Shown here piece after piece: positions 1 to 10,744 of a stretch of 64,000 nt of DNA. The translations under genes were made by a program, and so were the position numbers. The DNA comes from Dietzia sp. JS16-p6b (GTDB lineage: Bacteria; Actinomycetota; Actinomycetes; Mycobacteriales; Mycobacteriaceae). How positions within the stretch are numbered: the stretch's first letter is position 1; each line of letters opens with the position of its first letter. The stretch lies in contig NZ_CP024869.1 of assembly GCF_003052165.1 (NCBI RefSeq), positions 434,001 to 498,000 of the forward strand, written 5' to 3'. A model generated the notes under the pieces. It ran no database searches. It was not told the origin of the DNA and was given only the letters and a program-made list of their open reading frames with translations.

Positions 1-72
1 GCCGACGTGGCGCCCGGGCGGCCCGTCGCGGGTGCCCAGGCGGTGGACAGCGCGCAGGAGGCGCTCTTCTGA
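1..72 (+). CDS. C-terminal end of a protein that begins outside the window
   Basis: An open frame runs from the first base to a TGA at 70-72 and encodes 23 residues ending in AQEALF. It has typical high-GC third positions. Too little is present to name a family. It is followed by about 145 bases without a gene before the aminotransferase. Confidence 0.5.
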   Translation, partial: ADVAPGRPVAGAQAVDSAQEALF

Positions 73-219
73 CGGGCGCCTCCTCACGCGCCCGCCGACG
101 CACGCGGTACCCGTGTCCAGACCCCGCGTTCCGCATCGTGGGGCGGCGGTCCGGACCGGCGCCACCGAACTGACATGATGGTCTGCGGCCCACGTCGTCG
201 ACAACAGGAGTACCGTCCC

Positions 220-1581
220 GTGCCCGCACCCCAGAACGCCGCCGCCCGCGAGGTCTACGAGAAGGAGCGGGCCCACGTCCTGACCCCGTGGTCCGCCTGG
301 GGCGCCAGCGACCCGATGGTCGTCACCGCCGCCGAGGGCTGCCACCTGATCGACGGCGACGGCAACCGCCTGCTCGACTTCACCTCCCAGCTGGTCAACA
401 CCAATATCGGCCACCAGCACCCCGTGGTGATCAAAGCGATCCAGGACCAGGCCGCCGAACTGTGCACCATCAACCCCGCGCACGCCAACGCCGCCCGCGC
501 CGAGGCCGCCCGTCTGGTCTCCGAGGTCGCGCCCGCCGGGATGAACCGCGTGTTCTTCACCAACGCCGGCACCGAGGCCGTCGAGCACGCCATCCGCATG
601 GCCCGCCGCCACACCGGGAGGCACAAGACCCTCTCGGCGTTCCGCAGCTACCACGGTGCCACCACCACCTCGATGAACCTCACCGGCGACACCCGCCGCT
701 GGGCCAACGACCACGGCAACACCGGCGCCGTGCACTTCCACGCCCCCTACCTGTACCGGTCGCAGTTCTACGCGGAGAACTCCAAGCAGGAATGCGATCG
801 CGCGCTCGAGCACCTCGACTCGCTCATCGGACTCGAGGGCCCGGACCACTTCGCCGCCCTGATCATCGAGTCGGTGCCCGGCACGGTCGGCATCATGGTG
901 CCGCCGGCCGACTACCTGCGCGGCGTCCGCGAGATCTGCGACAAGTACGGGATCGTGATGATCTGCGACGAGGTCATGTCCGGCTTCGGCCGCACCGGCG
1001 CCTGGCTGGCCCTGGACAACTTCCGGTCCGGCGACGACGACTGGGCGCCCGATCTCATCACCTTCGCCAAGGGCTCCAACTCCGGCTACGTCCCCCTGGG
1101 CGGGGTGATCCTGCACGACCGGATCGCCGCCTCCTTCGAGACCACCCCGTACACCGGGGGCCTCACCTACGCCGGGCACCCGCTGGCCTGCGCCTCCGTG
1201 GTGGCCACGATCAACCTGATGCGGGACGAGAAGATCGTCGAGAACGCCCGCATGATCGGCGAGGACGTGATCGGCCCGCGCCTGCGCGAGCTCGCACGGA
1301 AGCACCCCTCGATCGGCGAGGTCCGCGGCCTGGGCGTGTTCTGGGCCGTGGAGATGGTGGCCGACCGCGAGACACGTGAGCCCCTGGCCCCCTACGGTGG
1401 GACATCGGAGGCCATGGCAAGGACCTTCGCCGCCGCGAAGTCTGACGGCGTGCTGTTGTTCATGAACTACAACCGATTCCACATCGTGCCGCCCTGCATC
1501 ATCACGGCCGACGAGGCGAACGCGGGGCTCGACGTGTTCGACCGCGCACTCGATGTGGCCGATTCCTACGTGGGGAGCTGA
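220..1581 (+). CDS. PLP-dependent class III aminotransferase
   Basis: A fold-type I (class III, omega-amino acid:pyruvate type) aminotransferase of 453 residues, expected to move an amino group from an amine or omega-amino acid to a keto acid in the cytoplasm. Visible hallmarks are the glycine/threonine PLP-phosphate region (TNAGTEA), the ICDEVMSGFGRTG motif with the cofactor-binding Asp, and the Schiff-base lysine at about residue 284 in ITFAKGSNSG. An ATG at 175 is in frame, but the GTG at 220 is preferred because AACAGGAG lies about 10 bases upstream. The substrate cannot be read from sequence. The next gene follows after 6 bases, so the two are probably co-transcribed. Confidence 0.9.
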   Translation: MPAPQNAAAREVYEKERAHVLTPWSAWGASDPMVVTAAEGCHLIDGDGNRLLDFTSQLVNTNIGHQHPVVIKAIQDQAAELCTINPAHANAARAEAARLVSEVAPAGMNRVFFTNAGTEAVEHAIRMARRHTGRHKTLSAFRSYHGATTTSMNLTGDTRRWANDHGNTGAVHFHAPYLYRSQFYAENSKQECDRALEHLDSLIGLEGPDHFAALIIESVPGTVGIMVPPADYLRGVREICDKYGIVMICDEVMSGFGRTGAWLALDNFRSGDDDWAPDLITFAKGSNSGYVPLGGVILHDRIAASFETTPYTGGLTYAGHPLACASVVATINLMRDEKIVENARMIGEDVIGPRLRELARKHPSIGEVRGLGVFWAVEMVADRETREPLAPYGGTSEAMARTFAAAKSDGVLLFMNYNRFHIVPPCIITADEANAGLDVFDRALDVADSYVGS

Positions 1582-1587
1582 CCGCGC

Positions 1588-2019
1588 ATGGCACTGGTAC
1601 TGGGACTGATAGTCAACGCCGTCGCCCTGTGGGTGGCGACTCTGATCGTGCCGGGGATCTCCCTGTACGAGACCGCGGGGGACGCCGGGATCGACGCCGG
1701 CGCCGTCGACAACGAGGTGAGCGTGCCGACCATCGCGGCGCTGCTCATCGTGGCCGTGGTGTTCACGCTGATCAACGCGGTGGTCAAGCCCGTCGTGCAG
1801 TTGCTGTCGCTGCCGCTGACCATCCTCACCCTGGGGCTGTTCCTGCTGGTGATCAACGCGCTGATGCTCATGCTCACCAGCTGGGTCACCACGACGTTCC
1901 AGCTGTTCGGCGCCGAATACCAGGTGAGCGGATTCTGGGCGGCGTTCTTCGGGGCGATCGTGATCGGCCTGGTCAACTGGGTGCTCGGCATGGTGGTGCC
2001 CACGCGCGCCCGCGCCTGA
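1588..2019 (+). CDS. Phage-holin-family small membrane protein
   Basis: A 143-residue integral membrane protein with three to four hydrophobic segments (about residues 3-22, 48-70, 73-100 and 113-137). It resembles the phage_holin_4 / superfamily IV membrane proteins common in actinobacterial chromosomes. These are rarely true phage holins and no lysis genes are nearby. It starts 6 bases after the aminotransferase stop and ends before a strong stem-loop facing the convergent amidase gene. Its role is unknown. Confidence 0.75.
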   Translation: MALVLGLIVNAVALWVATLIVPGISLYETAGDAGIDAGAVDNEVSVPTIAALLIVAVVFTLINAVVKPVVQLLSLPLTILTLGLFLLVINALMLMLTSWVTTTFQLFGAEYQVSGFWAAFFGAIVIGLVNWVLGMVVPTRARA

Positions 2020-2113
2020 CCCACGCGCGCCCGCGCCTGTCGTGGGGCGTCCGCGTGTGGCTGCCGAGGAGGCCACCGTCGTCGCCCCGGGATGCCCCGA
2101 CGGCCTCGTGCAA

Positions 2114-2168
2114 CGAGAAGAGCGTTCCGAACCCATCCCGCGAGTGGGGGGTCGGAACGCTCTTCTCG
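2114..2168. terminator. 17-bp perfect stem-loop between convergent genes (family A repeat)
   Basis: Arms at 2114-2130 and 2152-2168 are perfectly complementary (core GAAGAGCGTTCCGA) around a 21-base loop. It sits between the stop codons of the holin-like gene and the amidase, so it is probably a bidirectional terminator. The same core recurs at 3658-3709, which makes it a repeat family. There is no T-tract. Confidence 0.7.
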
Positions 2169-2197
2169 ATGGGTGAAGCGGGCCGGTCAGACCGAAC

Positions 2198-3298
2198 TCA
2201 GGAGCCGAAGGCCGCCGAGGAGACGGCGCTCGGGACCCAGTTGCGTGCGGCGACGTCTCGGATGAACTGCATCTGCGGGTAGAACGAATTGCCCGGGCAG
2301 GCGGTCCCGCCCCAGTCGCGGTGGCCCGAGACGGCCGGCATGTTGCGCGTGGCCCCGCCCTGCGGGTTGCGGTAGGTGATCCCGCCGCGCGGATTGATGC
2401 CGGTGGCCGAACACAGCGCACGAACGCAGTCGATGGTCGCGCCGACGGCAGCGGCGGTCGGCGGCGCACCGGTGAAGTCACCCAGGAGGCAGACGCCGAT
2501 GTTGCCGTTGTTGACGCCACCGGTGTGGCCGGCGGTGACCACCGGGGGAGCGATGCCGGCGACAGGGGGCACCTGGAAGACCGGGGTCCCGCCCACGGTT
2601 CCGCCGCGGCCCTGGTAGATCCGGCCCTCCGGGTCGATGAGCAGGTGGTATCCCACGTCGCCCCAGCCCAGGGTGTTGGCGTGGTAGTTGTAGATCGCGC
2701 GGACGCTGGCCGCGCGGTCCGGTCCGACGGGCGAGGCCGTGTGGTGAATCGTGATCGCCTGCGCCGGGAAGAACTGCGGTGCCCACCGGTTCCCCGAGAC
2801 GTCACCGGCGCCCCAGGCGGCCCGCGGGATGATCGGCAGTCCCAGCGTGCCGACGCTGCCGAGGCTGTAGTTGCGCGGTGCGCCACGTCCGTCGTCGAAC
2901 GCCGTCGCACGGGCGCCCGCGGGTGCGTCCACCTCGTAGCCCACGGACCCCTCCGGCGCCGCGATGAGATCGGAGGCGGGCGTGCTGCCGCTGTCCGGGG
3001 CGGAATCCATCGCCTCGAGCGGGAGCCAGTCACCCACGGAGCCGTCGGGGAAGGCGAAGCGGATGCGGCCCGCGATCTCCTCGGCGCTCGGGAACGTCAC
3101 CCCGACGTAACCGAGCGGGCCGTTCGGCTGGATCATTCCACTGCCGGTCGGGACCGACTGGAGCAGATCCTGCGCCATGCCGAGGGAACCGGTGTCGAAC
3201 GGATTGGCCCCGGCGAGGGGGCCACGAACGGAGGAGGCGACAGCGACGCCGACGCCGACTGACGCTGCGGCGAGGAACCCACGGCGTGAAACGGGCAT
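2198..3298 (-). CDS. Tat-exported N-acetylmuramoyl-L-alanine amidase / PGRP
   Basis: A 366-residue secreted enzyme expected to cut the bond between N-acetylmuramic acid and L-alanine in peptidoglycan. The chosen start gives MPVSRRGFLAAASVG, a twin-arginine signal with a hydrophobic stretch to about residue 27, and has a GGAG ribosome site about 10 bases upstream. The PGRP/amidase_2 fold is in the C-terminal half: the zinc-ligand region ITIHHTASP, YHLLIDPEGRIYQGR, GHTGGVNNGNIGVCLLG and the late ligand region SGHRDWGGTACPG. The N-terminal 150 residues are a less conserved envelope region. Longer frames upstream lack signal or ribosome-site support. Confidence 0.9.
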   Translation of the reverse strand: MPVSRRGFLAAASVGVGVAVASSVRGPLAGANPFDTGSLGMAQDLLQSVPTGSGMIQPNGPLGYVGVTFPSAEEIAGRIRFAFPDGSVGDWLPLEAMDSAPDSGSTPASDLIAAPEGSVGYEVDAPAGARATAFDDGRGAPRNYSLGSVGTLGLPIIPRAAWGAGDVSGNRWAPQFFPAQAITIHHTASPVGPDRAASVRAIYNYHANTLGWGDVGYHLLIDPEGRIYQGRGGTVGGTPVFQVPPVAGIAPPVVTAGHTGGVNNGNIGVCLLGDFTGAPPTAAAVGATIDCVRALCSATGINPRGGITYRNPQGGATRNMPAVSGHRDWGGTACPGNSFYPQMQFIRDVAARNWVPSAVSSAAFGS

Positions 3299-3486
3299 AA
3301 GGGGGCACTCCAGACTCGAACTGCAGAAAAGTGACGCCTGGCATATCGGCGCTATCGCCGGACACATTACGCGCTCGGCGTAACCAAATCGAGATAAACG
3401 TTACCGCAGTGATACATGTGGCCACTGTGATTCAAGAGGCGAATTCTGGGCGCTCCGGGTGACACACGGCGGGCCCTCGCGCACAA

Positions 3487-3566
3487 CCCGCCCCCGCCTC
3501 CGCACGGCCCGCCCCCGCCTCCGCACGACTCGCCCCCGCCTCCGCATGACTCGCCCCCGCGAACGA
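3487..3566. repeat. 21-bp tandem repeat in the amidase-leuA spacer
   Basis: Three nearly identical 21-bp units start at 3487, 3508 and 3529, with a partial fourth at 3550 (core GCCCCCGCCTCCGCACG). They lie in the 474-base spacer upstream of the amidase gene and downstream of leuA. No gene is supported here; frames through the repeat are low-complexity Arg/Pro/Ala. Slippage is the likely origin. Confidence 0.75.
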
Positions 3567-3657
3567 CTTGCCCCCGCCCGCGCGCCTCTCGGCTCGCGGT
3601 ACCACGACGCCCGCCCAGCCCGCGCTGGCCGTCGCCCCCGGCTGTTCGGCCCGACGA

Positions 3658-3709
3658 GAAGAGCGTTCCGCACAGGTGCCTCGCGGGCGATGTATGCGGA
3701 ACGCTCTTC
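3658..3709. terminator. 15-bp stem-loop downstream of leuA (family A repeat)
   Basis: Arms 3658-3672 and 3695-3709 are perfectly complementary (GAAGAGCGTTCCGCA). This is the same sequence family as 2114-2168. It lies about 65 bases beyond the leuA stop on the minus strand, so it could end the leuA transcript. Confidence 0.65.
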
Positions 3710-3718
3710 GGGTCGGGG

Positions 3719-5644
<1,926 letters not shown>

Positions 5645-5673
5645 CTACTTCCGTGGAATCGATCTGTGGGGAT

Positions 5674-5714
5674 CGGACCGGCGCGACGAGATCCCGCGAC
5701 GGGGAGCCGGTCCG
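5674..5714 (-). promoter_or_regulatory. Candidate leuA attenuator hairpin
   Basis: Between the leader peptide and leuA, CGGACCGG (5674-5681) pairs perfectly with CCGGTCCG (5707-5714) around a GC-rich loop that can itself fold. Its position just after the leader stop codon fits a transcription attenuator or an alternative structure controlled by ribosome stalling. No clear T-tract follows, so the exact mechanism is uncertain. Confidence 0.5.
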
Positions 5715-5716
5715 CC

Positions 5717-5761
5717 TCAGCGGGCCCCGCCGCGGCACCCAAGAAGGAGCACGCGCTGCAT
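5717..5761 (-). CDS. leuL: Leucine leader peptide upstream of leuA
   Basis: A 14-codon frame encodes MQRVLLLGCRGGAR and stops 81 bases before leuA. Three consecutive Leu codons (CTC CTT CTT) include the uncommon CTT twice, as expected of a leucine-sensing leader. TGTATGGT lies just upstream of the ATG and could be an extended -10, which would make the leader transcript leaderless or nearly so. Leader-peptide control of leuA is established in streptomycetes and corynebacteria; its function here is inferred. Confidence 0.7.
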   Translation of the reverse strand: MQRVLLLGCRGGAR

Positions 5762-5809
5762 GGGGGTCACCATACACCGATCCGGTGAGGGGCACGGAAT
5801 CGGAGTTCA

Positions 5810-6247
5810 TCACGGTATCGGGATGACGAAGGTCGTGGTTCCCGTCGTCGCCTCGGGCGGGGTAAGGGGGGAGTCCGCGCTCAGGTCCCGGTCGTTCTGC
5901 ATCGAACCCCAGAGCCTGCGGCAACCGGCCTCCTCGGCGATGTCGCGGGCCTTGTCGACCAGGCGGTGGGCGATCCCGCGGCCCCGCAGTGACTCGCTGA
6001 CCCGGATGCCGTAGACGAACAGGTCGGGGCTGGCGCCCATGTAGCCGGTCTCCACCGCCACCAGCGTCCCCACGGGGACGTCGTCGTGGAACGCCAGCAG
6101 CAGGAGGTTGGACCCGTTGTCGAGGAAGTCCCGGGTCCACTCCGCGGTGGGTGGGTAGCGGAACAGGTCGTCGACGGACAGGACCAGGTCGAGATCGCCG
6201 CGTGAGGCGCGGCGGATCACGAGCTCCGGCTGCTCCGGCGAGGTCAT
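5810..6247 (-). CDS. GNAT-family N-acetyltransferase
   Basis: A 145-residue single GNAT domain that would transfer an acetyl group from acetyl-CoA. Visible elements are the N-terminal strand LVIRRASRGDLDLVLSV, the central strand giving VPVGTLVAVE, and the acetyl-CoA pyrophosphate loop region IRVSESLRGRGIAHRLVDKA. The substrate is not predictable. It is encoded upstream of, and in the same direction as, leuL-leuA. Confidence 0.85.
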   Translation of the reverse strand: MTSPEQPELVIRRASRGDLDLVLSVDDLFRYPPTAEWTRDFLDNGSNLLLLAFHDDVPVGTLVAVETGYMGASPDLFVYGIRVSESLRGRGIAHRLVDKARDIAEEAGCRRLWGSMQNDRDLSADSPLTPPEATTGTTTFVIPIP

Positions 6248-6320
6248 TAGCTCAGTGTGACAAAAACGCGGGAGGTCCGGCGCGGGAGCGTGGGGGCCGG
6301 GTGTGACCGGACCGTCGTGG

Positions 6321-7202
6321 TCATCGGTTGGCGATCATCCAGTTGATCCACCCGTTCTGGAACGGGATCGACTCGTACCAGGCCGGATTGGTCCCGTTGG
6401 GCTGGCGGCGTGCGTGGTCGGAGCCGGAGTGGATGCCCACCAGGAGGTCACCGTGGAACACGGGCCCCCCGGAGTCCCCCAACCCGTAGCCGCCCTGGGT
6501 GGTGTGGGACCGTCCGATCCAGGATCCCGCTCGCGGCTCCATCCGCTCGAGGCGGGTGAGGCCGGTCCGGAGCTCAGCCGACCGCTGGCCGCGGGGAGTG
6601 GTCTCGCCGAAGCCGTGGAACCGCAGCACGTCGCCGGGTACGGGATCCCTTCCCGCGCGCTTGACCGACGGCGACGGCGCCGGATGTGCGAGCTTGAGCA
6701 GCATGACGTCACCGGCGGGGGCGTGGTAGGCGGCGACGGGGGTGTGTCGCCCGAGGCTGCCGGAGTCGAGGGAGCCGAACGCCCCGACGATCGGCGGGCT
6801 GGCGAGCGAGGCGGTCTCGGCGAACCCGCCCGGCACGGTCGCCTGGTTGCCGAACCCCAGGGTGTACGCGGTCGGGTCGGCGGGGCCGCAGTGCCTCGCC
6901 GTGGCCACCCAGTACGGGGCCACGACCACTCCGGAGCAGGGAGTTCCGGGGATGCCGCTGAACGTCGTGATCTGCACGGCCCACGGGGCGGGTCCGGAGG
7001 GTGCGCCGTTGACCACCGCCCCGGCGGTGGGGGCGGTGACGACGAGAGGGGTGAGGATCGCGGCGGCGGAGGCGAGCGCCGTCGCCACGAGTCGGGGTGT
7101 TCTGGGAGAGGGGCGCCGGGACGTGGCGGCCTGCCCGGGGCTGCCGCCGGCCCTCTCGGCACAGCTGTTACTCAAGGTGCCACTGGGGCGGGTGGGACGC
7201 AT
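6321..7202 (-). CDS. Secreted trypsin-like serine protease
   Basis: A 293-residue chymotrypsin-fold protease with a signal region rich in Ala/Leu at about residues 25-55. The catalytic triad is visible: His in VATARHCG, Asp in GDVMLLKLAHP and Ser in GDSGGPV. It is probably exported and acts in or beyond the envelope. An alternative start at 7259 would overlap the stop of the upstream transporter gene as ATGA and add 19 residues; neither start has a clear ribosome site. The reading frame stays open far upstream, but that part overlaps the transporter and is not coding. Confidence 0.85.
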   Translation of the reverse strand: MRPTRPSGTLSNSCAERAGGSPGQAATSRRPSPRTPRLVATALASAAAILTPLVVTAPTAGAVVNGAPSGPAPWAVQITTFSGIPGTPCSGVVVAPYWVATARHCGPADPTAYTLGFGNQATVPGGFAETASLASPPIVGAFGSLDSGSLGRHTPVAAYHAPAGDVMLLKLAHPAPSPSVKRAGRDPVPGDVLRFHGFGETTPRGQRSAELRTGLTRLERMEPRAGSWIGRSHTTQGGYGLGDSGGPVFHGDLLVGIHSGSDHARRQPNGTNPAWYESIPFQNGWINWMIANR

Positions 7203-7255
7203 GAGGCTCAGCCTAAGCGATGAGATCGACGTGCGCTGGCGCTCGGGGTGGGTCC

Positions 7256-8182
7256 TCATGGCTCTGGAATCGCGGGCGGCTGCGGCCGTGTTACCGCTGG
7301 ACTGACCGCGCCCGCGCCGCCCGGGTCGGCCTGCGGCTCGAGATCGACCTCCTTGTTGGCCAGCCGCACGGTGGCCACCACCATCAACACCAGGGTCGCG
7401 GCGAGGATCGCGAGTTCGGCGCCGTCGACGGTGAACCACTCGCCCAGCACCACCACCCCCAGCCCCAGCGCGACGACGGGTGTGGTGACGGTCGAGGCGG
7501 GTACCGCCTGGTGCACCGCCCCCGCCGAGAACGACATCTGCTGAAGCGTCAGCGCGATCACCGCCGCCACCACCAGCCCGTACACCTCGCCCGCGGTGAA
7601 GACCTCGACCAGCCCGCCCGAGTACCACCGGTCGGCGACGCCCTTGGTGAGCAGCGCGACATAAGCGAACGCCAGACCGCCGGCCACTCCCAGCAGGAGC
7701 GCCCGGTTGCCGTTGCGTCGGCGATTGCGCGACAGTCGAAGCAACACGGCGATCGCCACCAGTCCCCCCGCGCACGCCAGTGCCCACACGTACCAGGGCG
7801 GGTGGTCGTCGCCGCCCATGGGACGCCCGTAGATCACCAGGACGACCACGCATCCCGCCAGGACATGTCCCCAGAACAGTTCGGTCTTGGTGACTCGGCG
7901 GCCGGTGACCCAGGCCCCGAGAGGCAGCGCGAAGGTCAATGAGAGGACTGTGATCGTCTGCACGAGGATGAGCGAACCGAACGCCAGCGCCGCGCCCTGG
8001 AAGGCGAACCCGGCCAGGCTGATCGCCATCCCGGACCACCAGTACCTGCTGGCCAGGACGCCGAACCGCCCCTCGAGCCGACCGCCGGCGCGACCCTTGG
8101 TGCGGTGCCGCATCACGGTGCCGAAGGCCTGACTGAGGGCGGCGGCGAGGGCCAGGAGGACGGCCAACCAGGTTTCTGTCAT
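7256..8182 (-). CDS. DMT-superfamily (EamA-like) transporter
   Basis: A 308-residue membrane protein with about nine or ten hydrophobic helices, including LAVLLALAAALSQAFG at the N-terminus. The two-fold layout is that of drug/metabolite transporters. A basic, polar C-terminal tail ends near PAIPEP. Substrate and direction of transport cannot be inferred. The start is the ATG of MTETWLAV; the preceding bases are poor in ribosome-site sequence. It is divergent from ask. Confidence 0.8.
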   Translation of the reverse strand: MTETWLAVLLALAAALSQAFGTVMRHRTKGRAGGRLEGRFGVLASRYWWSGMAISLAGFAFQGAALAFGSLILVQTITVLSLTFALPLGAWVTGRRVTKTELFWGHVLAGCVVVLVIYGRPMGGDDHPPWYVWALACAGGLVAIAVLLRLSRNRRRNGNRALLLGVAGGLAFAYVALLTKGVADRWYSGGLVEVFTAGEVYGLVVAAVIALTLQQMSFSAGAVHQAVPASTVTTPVVALGLGVVVLGEWFTVDGAELAILAATLVLMVVATVRLANKEVDLEPQADPGGAGAVSPAVTRPQPPAIPEP

Positions 8183-8253
8183 CGATGATGAGTAAACACC
8201 TCCCGTAAAGTAGGGCTGCGTTAAGCCGATCAACACCGGAAGGGTGTGACCGC

Positions 8254-9516
8254 GTGGCACTCGTAGTGCAGAAGTACGGCGGCTCCTCCGTGGAGTCCGC
8301 AGAACGTATCCGTCGGGTGGCCGAACGGATCGTCGAGACCAAGAAGGCGGGCAACGACGTCGTCGTCGTCGCCTCCGCGATGGGGGACACGACCGACGAG
8401 CTGCTGGACCTGGCCGACCAGGTCTGCCCCGCACCACCGCAGCGCGAGATGGACATGCTGCTGACCTCGGGCGAGAGGATCTCGAACGCGCTGCTGGCCA
8501 TGGCCATCAGCTCGTTCGGGATGGAGGCGTACTCGTTCACCGGCTCCCAGGCCGGGATCATCACCACCACCAAGCACGGCGACAGCCGGATCATCGACAT
8601 CACCCCGGGGCGGGTCCGTGACGCCCTCGACCAGGGCAAGATCGCTCTGGTCGCCGGCTTCCAGGGCGTGTCCCGCGAGACCCGCGACGTCACGACCCTC
8701 GGCCGGGGCGGATCCGACACCACCGCGGTCGCCATGGCCTCGGCTCTCGGCGCCGACGTCTGCGAGATCTACTCGGACGTCGACGGCATCTACACCGCCG
8801 ACCCCCGGATCGTCTCCGACGCCCGCAAGCTCGACTCCATCTCGTACGAGGAGATGCTCGAGATGGCGGCCGTCGGCTCGAAGATCCTCAACCTGCGGAG
8901 CGTCGAGTTCGCCCGCCGGTACCACGTGCCCCTGCGCGTGCGCTCGTCGTATTCGACCAACCCGGGCACGCTCGTGGCCGGAAAAGTGGAGGACATCCCC
9001 GTGGAAGACGCAGTCCTGACCGGAGTCGCTCACGACGCCTCGGAGGCCAAGATCACGGTCGTCGGGATCCCCGACCAGCCGGGGTACGCCGCCAAGATCT
9101 TCCGCGTGGTGGCCGACGCCGAGATCAACATCGACATGGTCCTGCAGAACGTCTCCAAGGCGGAGGGCAAGACCGACATCACCTTCACCTGCCCGCGAGA
9201 GGTGGGTGCCCGGGCCACCGAGGTCCTGTCACAGGCCAAGGACGACCTCGGGATCGACCAGGTGCTCTACGACGACAACGTCGGCAAGGTCTCCCTGGTC
9301 GGCGCCGGCATGAAGTCGCATCCGGGCGTCACCGCGACGTTCTGCGAGTCGCTGTCCGAGGCCGGGGTCAACATCGAGCTCATCTCCACCTCGGAGATCC
9401 GCATCTCGGCGCTGGTCCGCGAGGACGAGCTCCCCGAGAGCGTCCGCGCCCTGCACGCCGCGTTCGAGCTGGGCGGCGAGGAGGAGGCCCAGGTCTACGC
9501 CGGCACCGGCCGCTGA
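8254..9516 (+). CDS. ask: Aspartate kinase
   Basis: A 420-residue aspartokinase, the first enzyme of the lysine, threonine, methionine and diaminopimelate pathway. The start is GTG with GGAAGGG upstream. The N-terminal kinase domain opens with VQKYGGSSV and contains GGSDTTAVA. Two ACT domains occupy about residues 255-420 and would bind the feedback effectors lysine/threonine. Length and layout match the corynebacterial LysC alpha subunit, and an internal start at 9001 could give the beta subunit. asd lies about 1.6 kb downstream. Confidence 0.96.
   Translation: MALVVQKYGGSSVESAERIRRVAERIVETKKAGNDVVVVASAMGDTTDELLDLADQVCPAPPQREMDMLLTSGERISNALLAMAISSFGMEAYSFTGSQAGIITTTKHGDSRIIDITPGRVRDALDQGKIALVAGFQGVSRETRDVTTLGRGGSDTTAVAMASALGADVCEIYSDVDGIYTADPRIVSDARKLDSISYEEMLEMAAVGSKILNLRSVEFARRYHVPLRVRSSYSTNPGTLVAGKVEDIPVEDAVLTGVAHDASEAKITVVGIPDQPGYAAKIFRVVADAEINIDMVLQNVSKAEGKTDITFTCPREVGARATEVLSQAKDDLGIDQVLYDDNVGKVSLVGAGMKSHPGVTATFCESLSEAGVNIELISTSEIRISALVREDELPESVRALHAAFELGGEEEAQVYAGTGR
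9001..9516 (+). CDS. Possible internal start for the aspartokinase beta subunit
   Basis: A GTG at 9001 begins [17 protein letters not shown] and gives a 171-residue ACT-only product. In Corynebacterium glutamicum lysC, an overlapping beta subunit of almost the same length starts at the same point in the protein. The upstream GTGGAGGACATCC can act as a ribosome site. The alpha2-beta2 arrangement is established for that family; use of the start here is inferred. Confidence 0.5.
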   Translation: MEDAVLTGVAHDASEAKITVVGIPDQPGYAAKIFRVVADAEINIDMVLQNVSKAEGKTDITFTCPREVGARATEVLSQAKDDLGIDQVLYDDNVGKVSLVGAGMKSHPGVTATFCESLSEAGVNIELISTSEIRISALVREDELPESVRALHAAFELGGEEEAQVYAGTGR

Positions 9517-9777
9517 CCCGAGCCCCTCGAGCGCACGGCGCGCTTCCCGCCCGGCGCGCTTCCCGCCCGGCGCCCGGTGCGCCGCCCGGTGCGCCGCGCC
9601 CCTCCTTCTGAGCCGTCACTCCGGTACGCATCCCTGCCCGCATTGCTGGGCAAACGCTGACCGGAGTGACGGCTCGCGCGAGGGAGGGCCCCGCTCGGCT
9701 CGCGCCAGGGAGGCCCCGCTCGGCTCGCTCCAGGGGCGCATCCCACCGGCGACCCTCACTCCCCGGGGAGCCGCAAC
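9517..9777. repeat. Spacer with family B stem-loop and short tandem repeats
   Basis: AGCCGTCACTCCGG (9611-9624) pairs perfectly with 9661-9674 around a 36-base loop; the same arms recur at 10841-10902. On either side are short degenerate tandem repeats, such as GCGCGCTTCCCGCCCG twice near 9537-9570 and a repeat of about 25 bp near 9680-9735. No gene is visible. The stem-loop may terminate ask, and it is also one member of a dispersed family. Confidence 0.65.
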
Positions 9778-10629
9778 TCAGCTCCGCTCCGCGAACGCCC
9801 GCAGAAGCTGGGCCGCGAGTTCGTCGGGCGTTCGCCAGAGCTGTCGCTTGGTCACCACGATGACCATCCATCCCCGCGCTGTCAGCCGGTTCCGTCTCTC
9901 GACGTCCCGGGTGTGCTGGTCGGAGTATCCGTGGTGCTCGCCGTCGTACTCGAGAGCGATCCGGCGTTCTGGGTCGGCGAGATCCAGACGATAGGGCGTC
10001 CCCGGCACCCGGTACTGCACCACCAGCCGGTCGAGCCCGATGTCCCTCGCGAACATTCGCAGCCGGGTCTCCATCGGCGACTCGGCGAGGGGCGCGCACA
10101 GCGCAGCGTGCCGGAGTGCGGTACCCCGGCGGGATACGCCCCGGTTGAGCTCGGCCTGGGTGGGCACCGCAGCCCGCGCGTCCACTCCCAGGCGGCCGGC
10201 TCCGTCCAGTGCGGCGACCGCGTCGTCTCGCGGCAGGTAGCGCGCGAGGTCGAACAGGGCGCGGTCGAAGGTCGCCACCCGGATCGGATGGCCGTGCGGC
10301 CCGATGAACTCCTCGTGCTGTCCATCCGGGATCGCGAACTGCCGCGACAGCACTCCCGGACGTCGGATGCGTCGATCGCCGGTTGCCACCTCGAGGGGAG
10401 GGTCCCGCGGCGGCCACGGGTGGCCGTGGAACAACGCTGCCGTCCATCCGGTCGCCACGGCATCGGGGCGGACGACCGTCAGCGCTTCGAGGCGTAGTGC
10501 GACGGTGTCCCTCGAGCCGTGCGGGACCCAGACGCCACGGTGTGGTGCCCGTCGTCCGGCCGTCGCCCGGCGTCGACCGCGCAACCGGACGAGATCCTGG
10601 AAGCCGAGGGGCTCGGGAGTGGTGGGCAC
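9778..10629 (-). CDS. DUF559-type protein with an AbiEi-like N-terminus
   Basis: A protein of about 283 residues. The C-terminal 100 residues show the DUF559/Vsr-like nuclease fold (ALEYDGEHH, then DVERRNRLTARGW and VVTKRQLW). The N-terminal part (GFQDLVRLRG, LFHGHPWPP) resembles the winged-helix and AbiEi-like regions often fused to DUF559 in actinobacteria. Such proteins are widespread and of uncertain role. The start is taken at the GTG of VPTTPEPLG; no good ribosome site is seen, so the start is tentative. Confidence 0.7.
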   Translation of the reverse strand: MPTTPEPLGFQDLVRLRGRRRATAGRRAPHRGVWVPHGSRDTVALRLEALTVVRPDAVATGWTAALFHGHPWPPRDPPLEVATGDRRIRRPGVLSRQFAIPDGQHEEFIGPHGHPIRVATFDRALFDLARYLPRDDAVAALDGAGRLGVDARAAVPTQAELNRGVSRRGTALRHAALCAPLAESPMETRLRMFARDIGLDRLVVQYRVPGTPYRLDLADPERRIALEYDGEHHGYSDQHTRDVERRNRLTARGWMVIVVTKRQLWRTPDELAAQLLRAFAERS

Positions 10630-10744
10630 GGGGACGAGCCTTGACCACGACGAGCCGGCCGGACCAGACTCCTCGGTCTTCGGGGGCCTCCCTGTGGATG
10701 GCCCCGAGGGGGTGTGGAAATGCGGGCATGCAGATCGGCGACGC

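Noticed and set aside
1588-2019. True phage holin
   Set aside because: No endolysin or phage genes nearby; the family is common in chromosomes. The amidase at 2198 is Tat-exported and convergent, not a lysis partner.
6321-8735. A single reading frame of about 800 codons on the minus strand
   Set aside because: Only the downstream 293 codons look like a protein (trypsin fold). The upstream part overlaps the transporter gene in another frame and is Arg/Gly/Pro low-complexity, as expected of a shadow in high-GC DNA.
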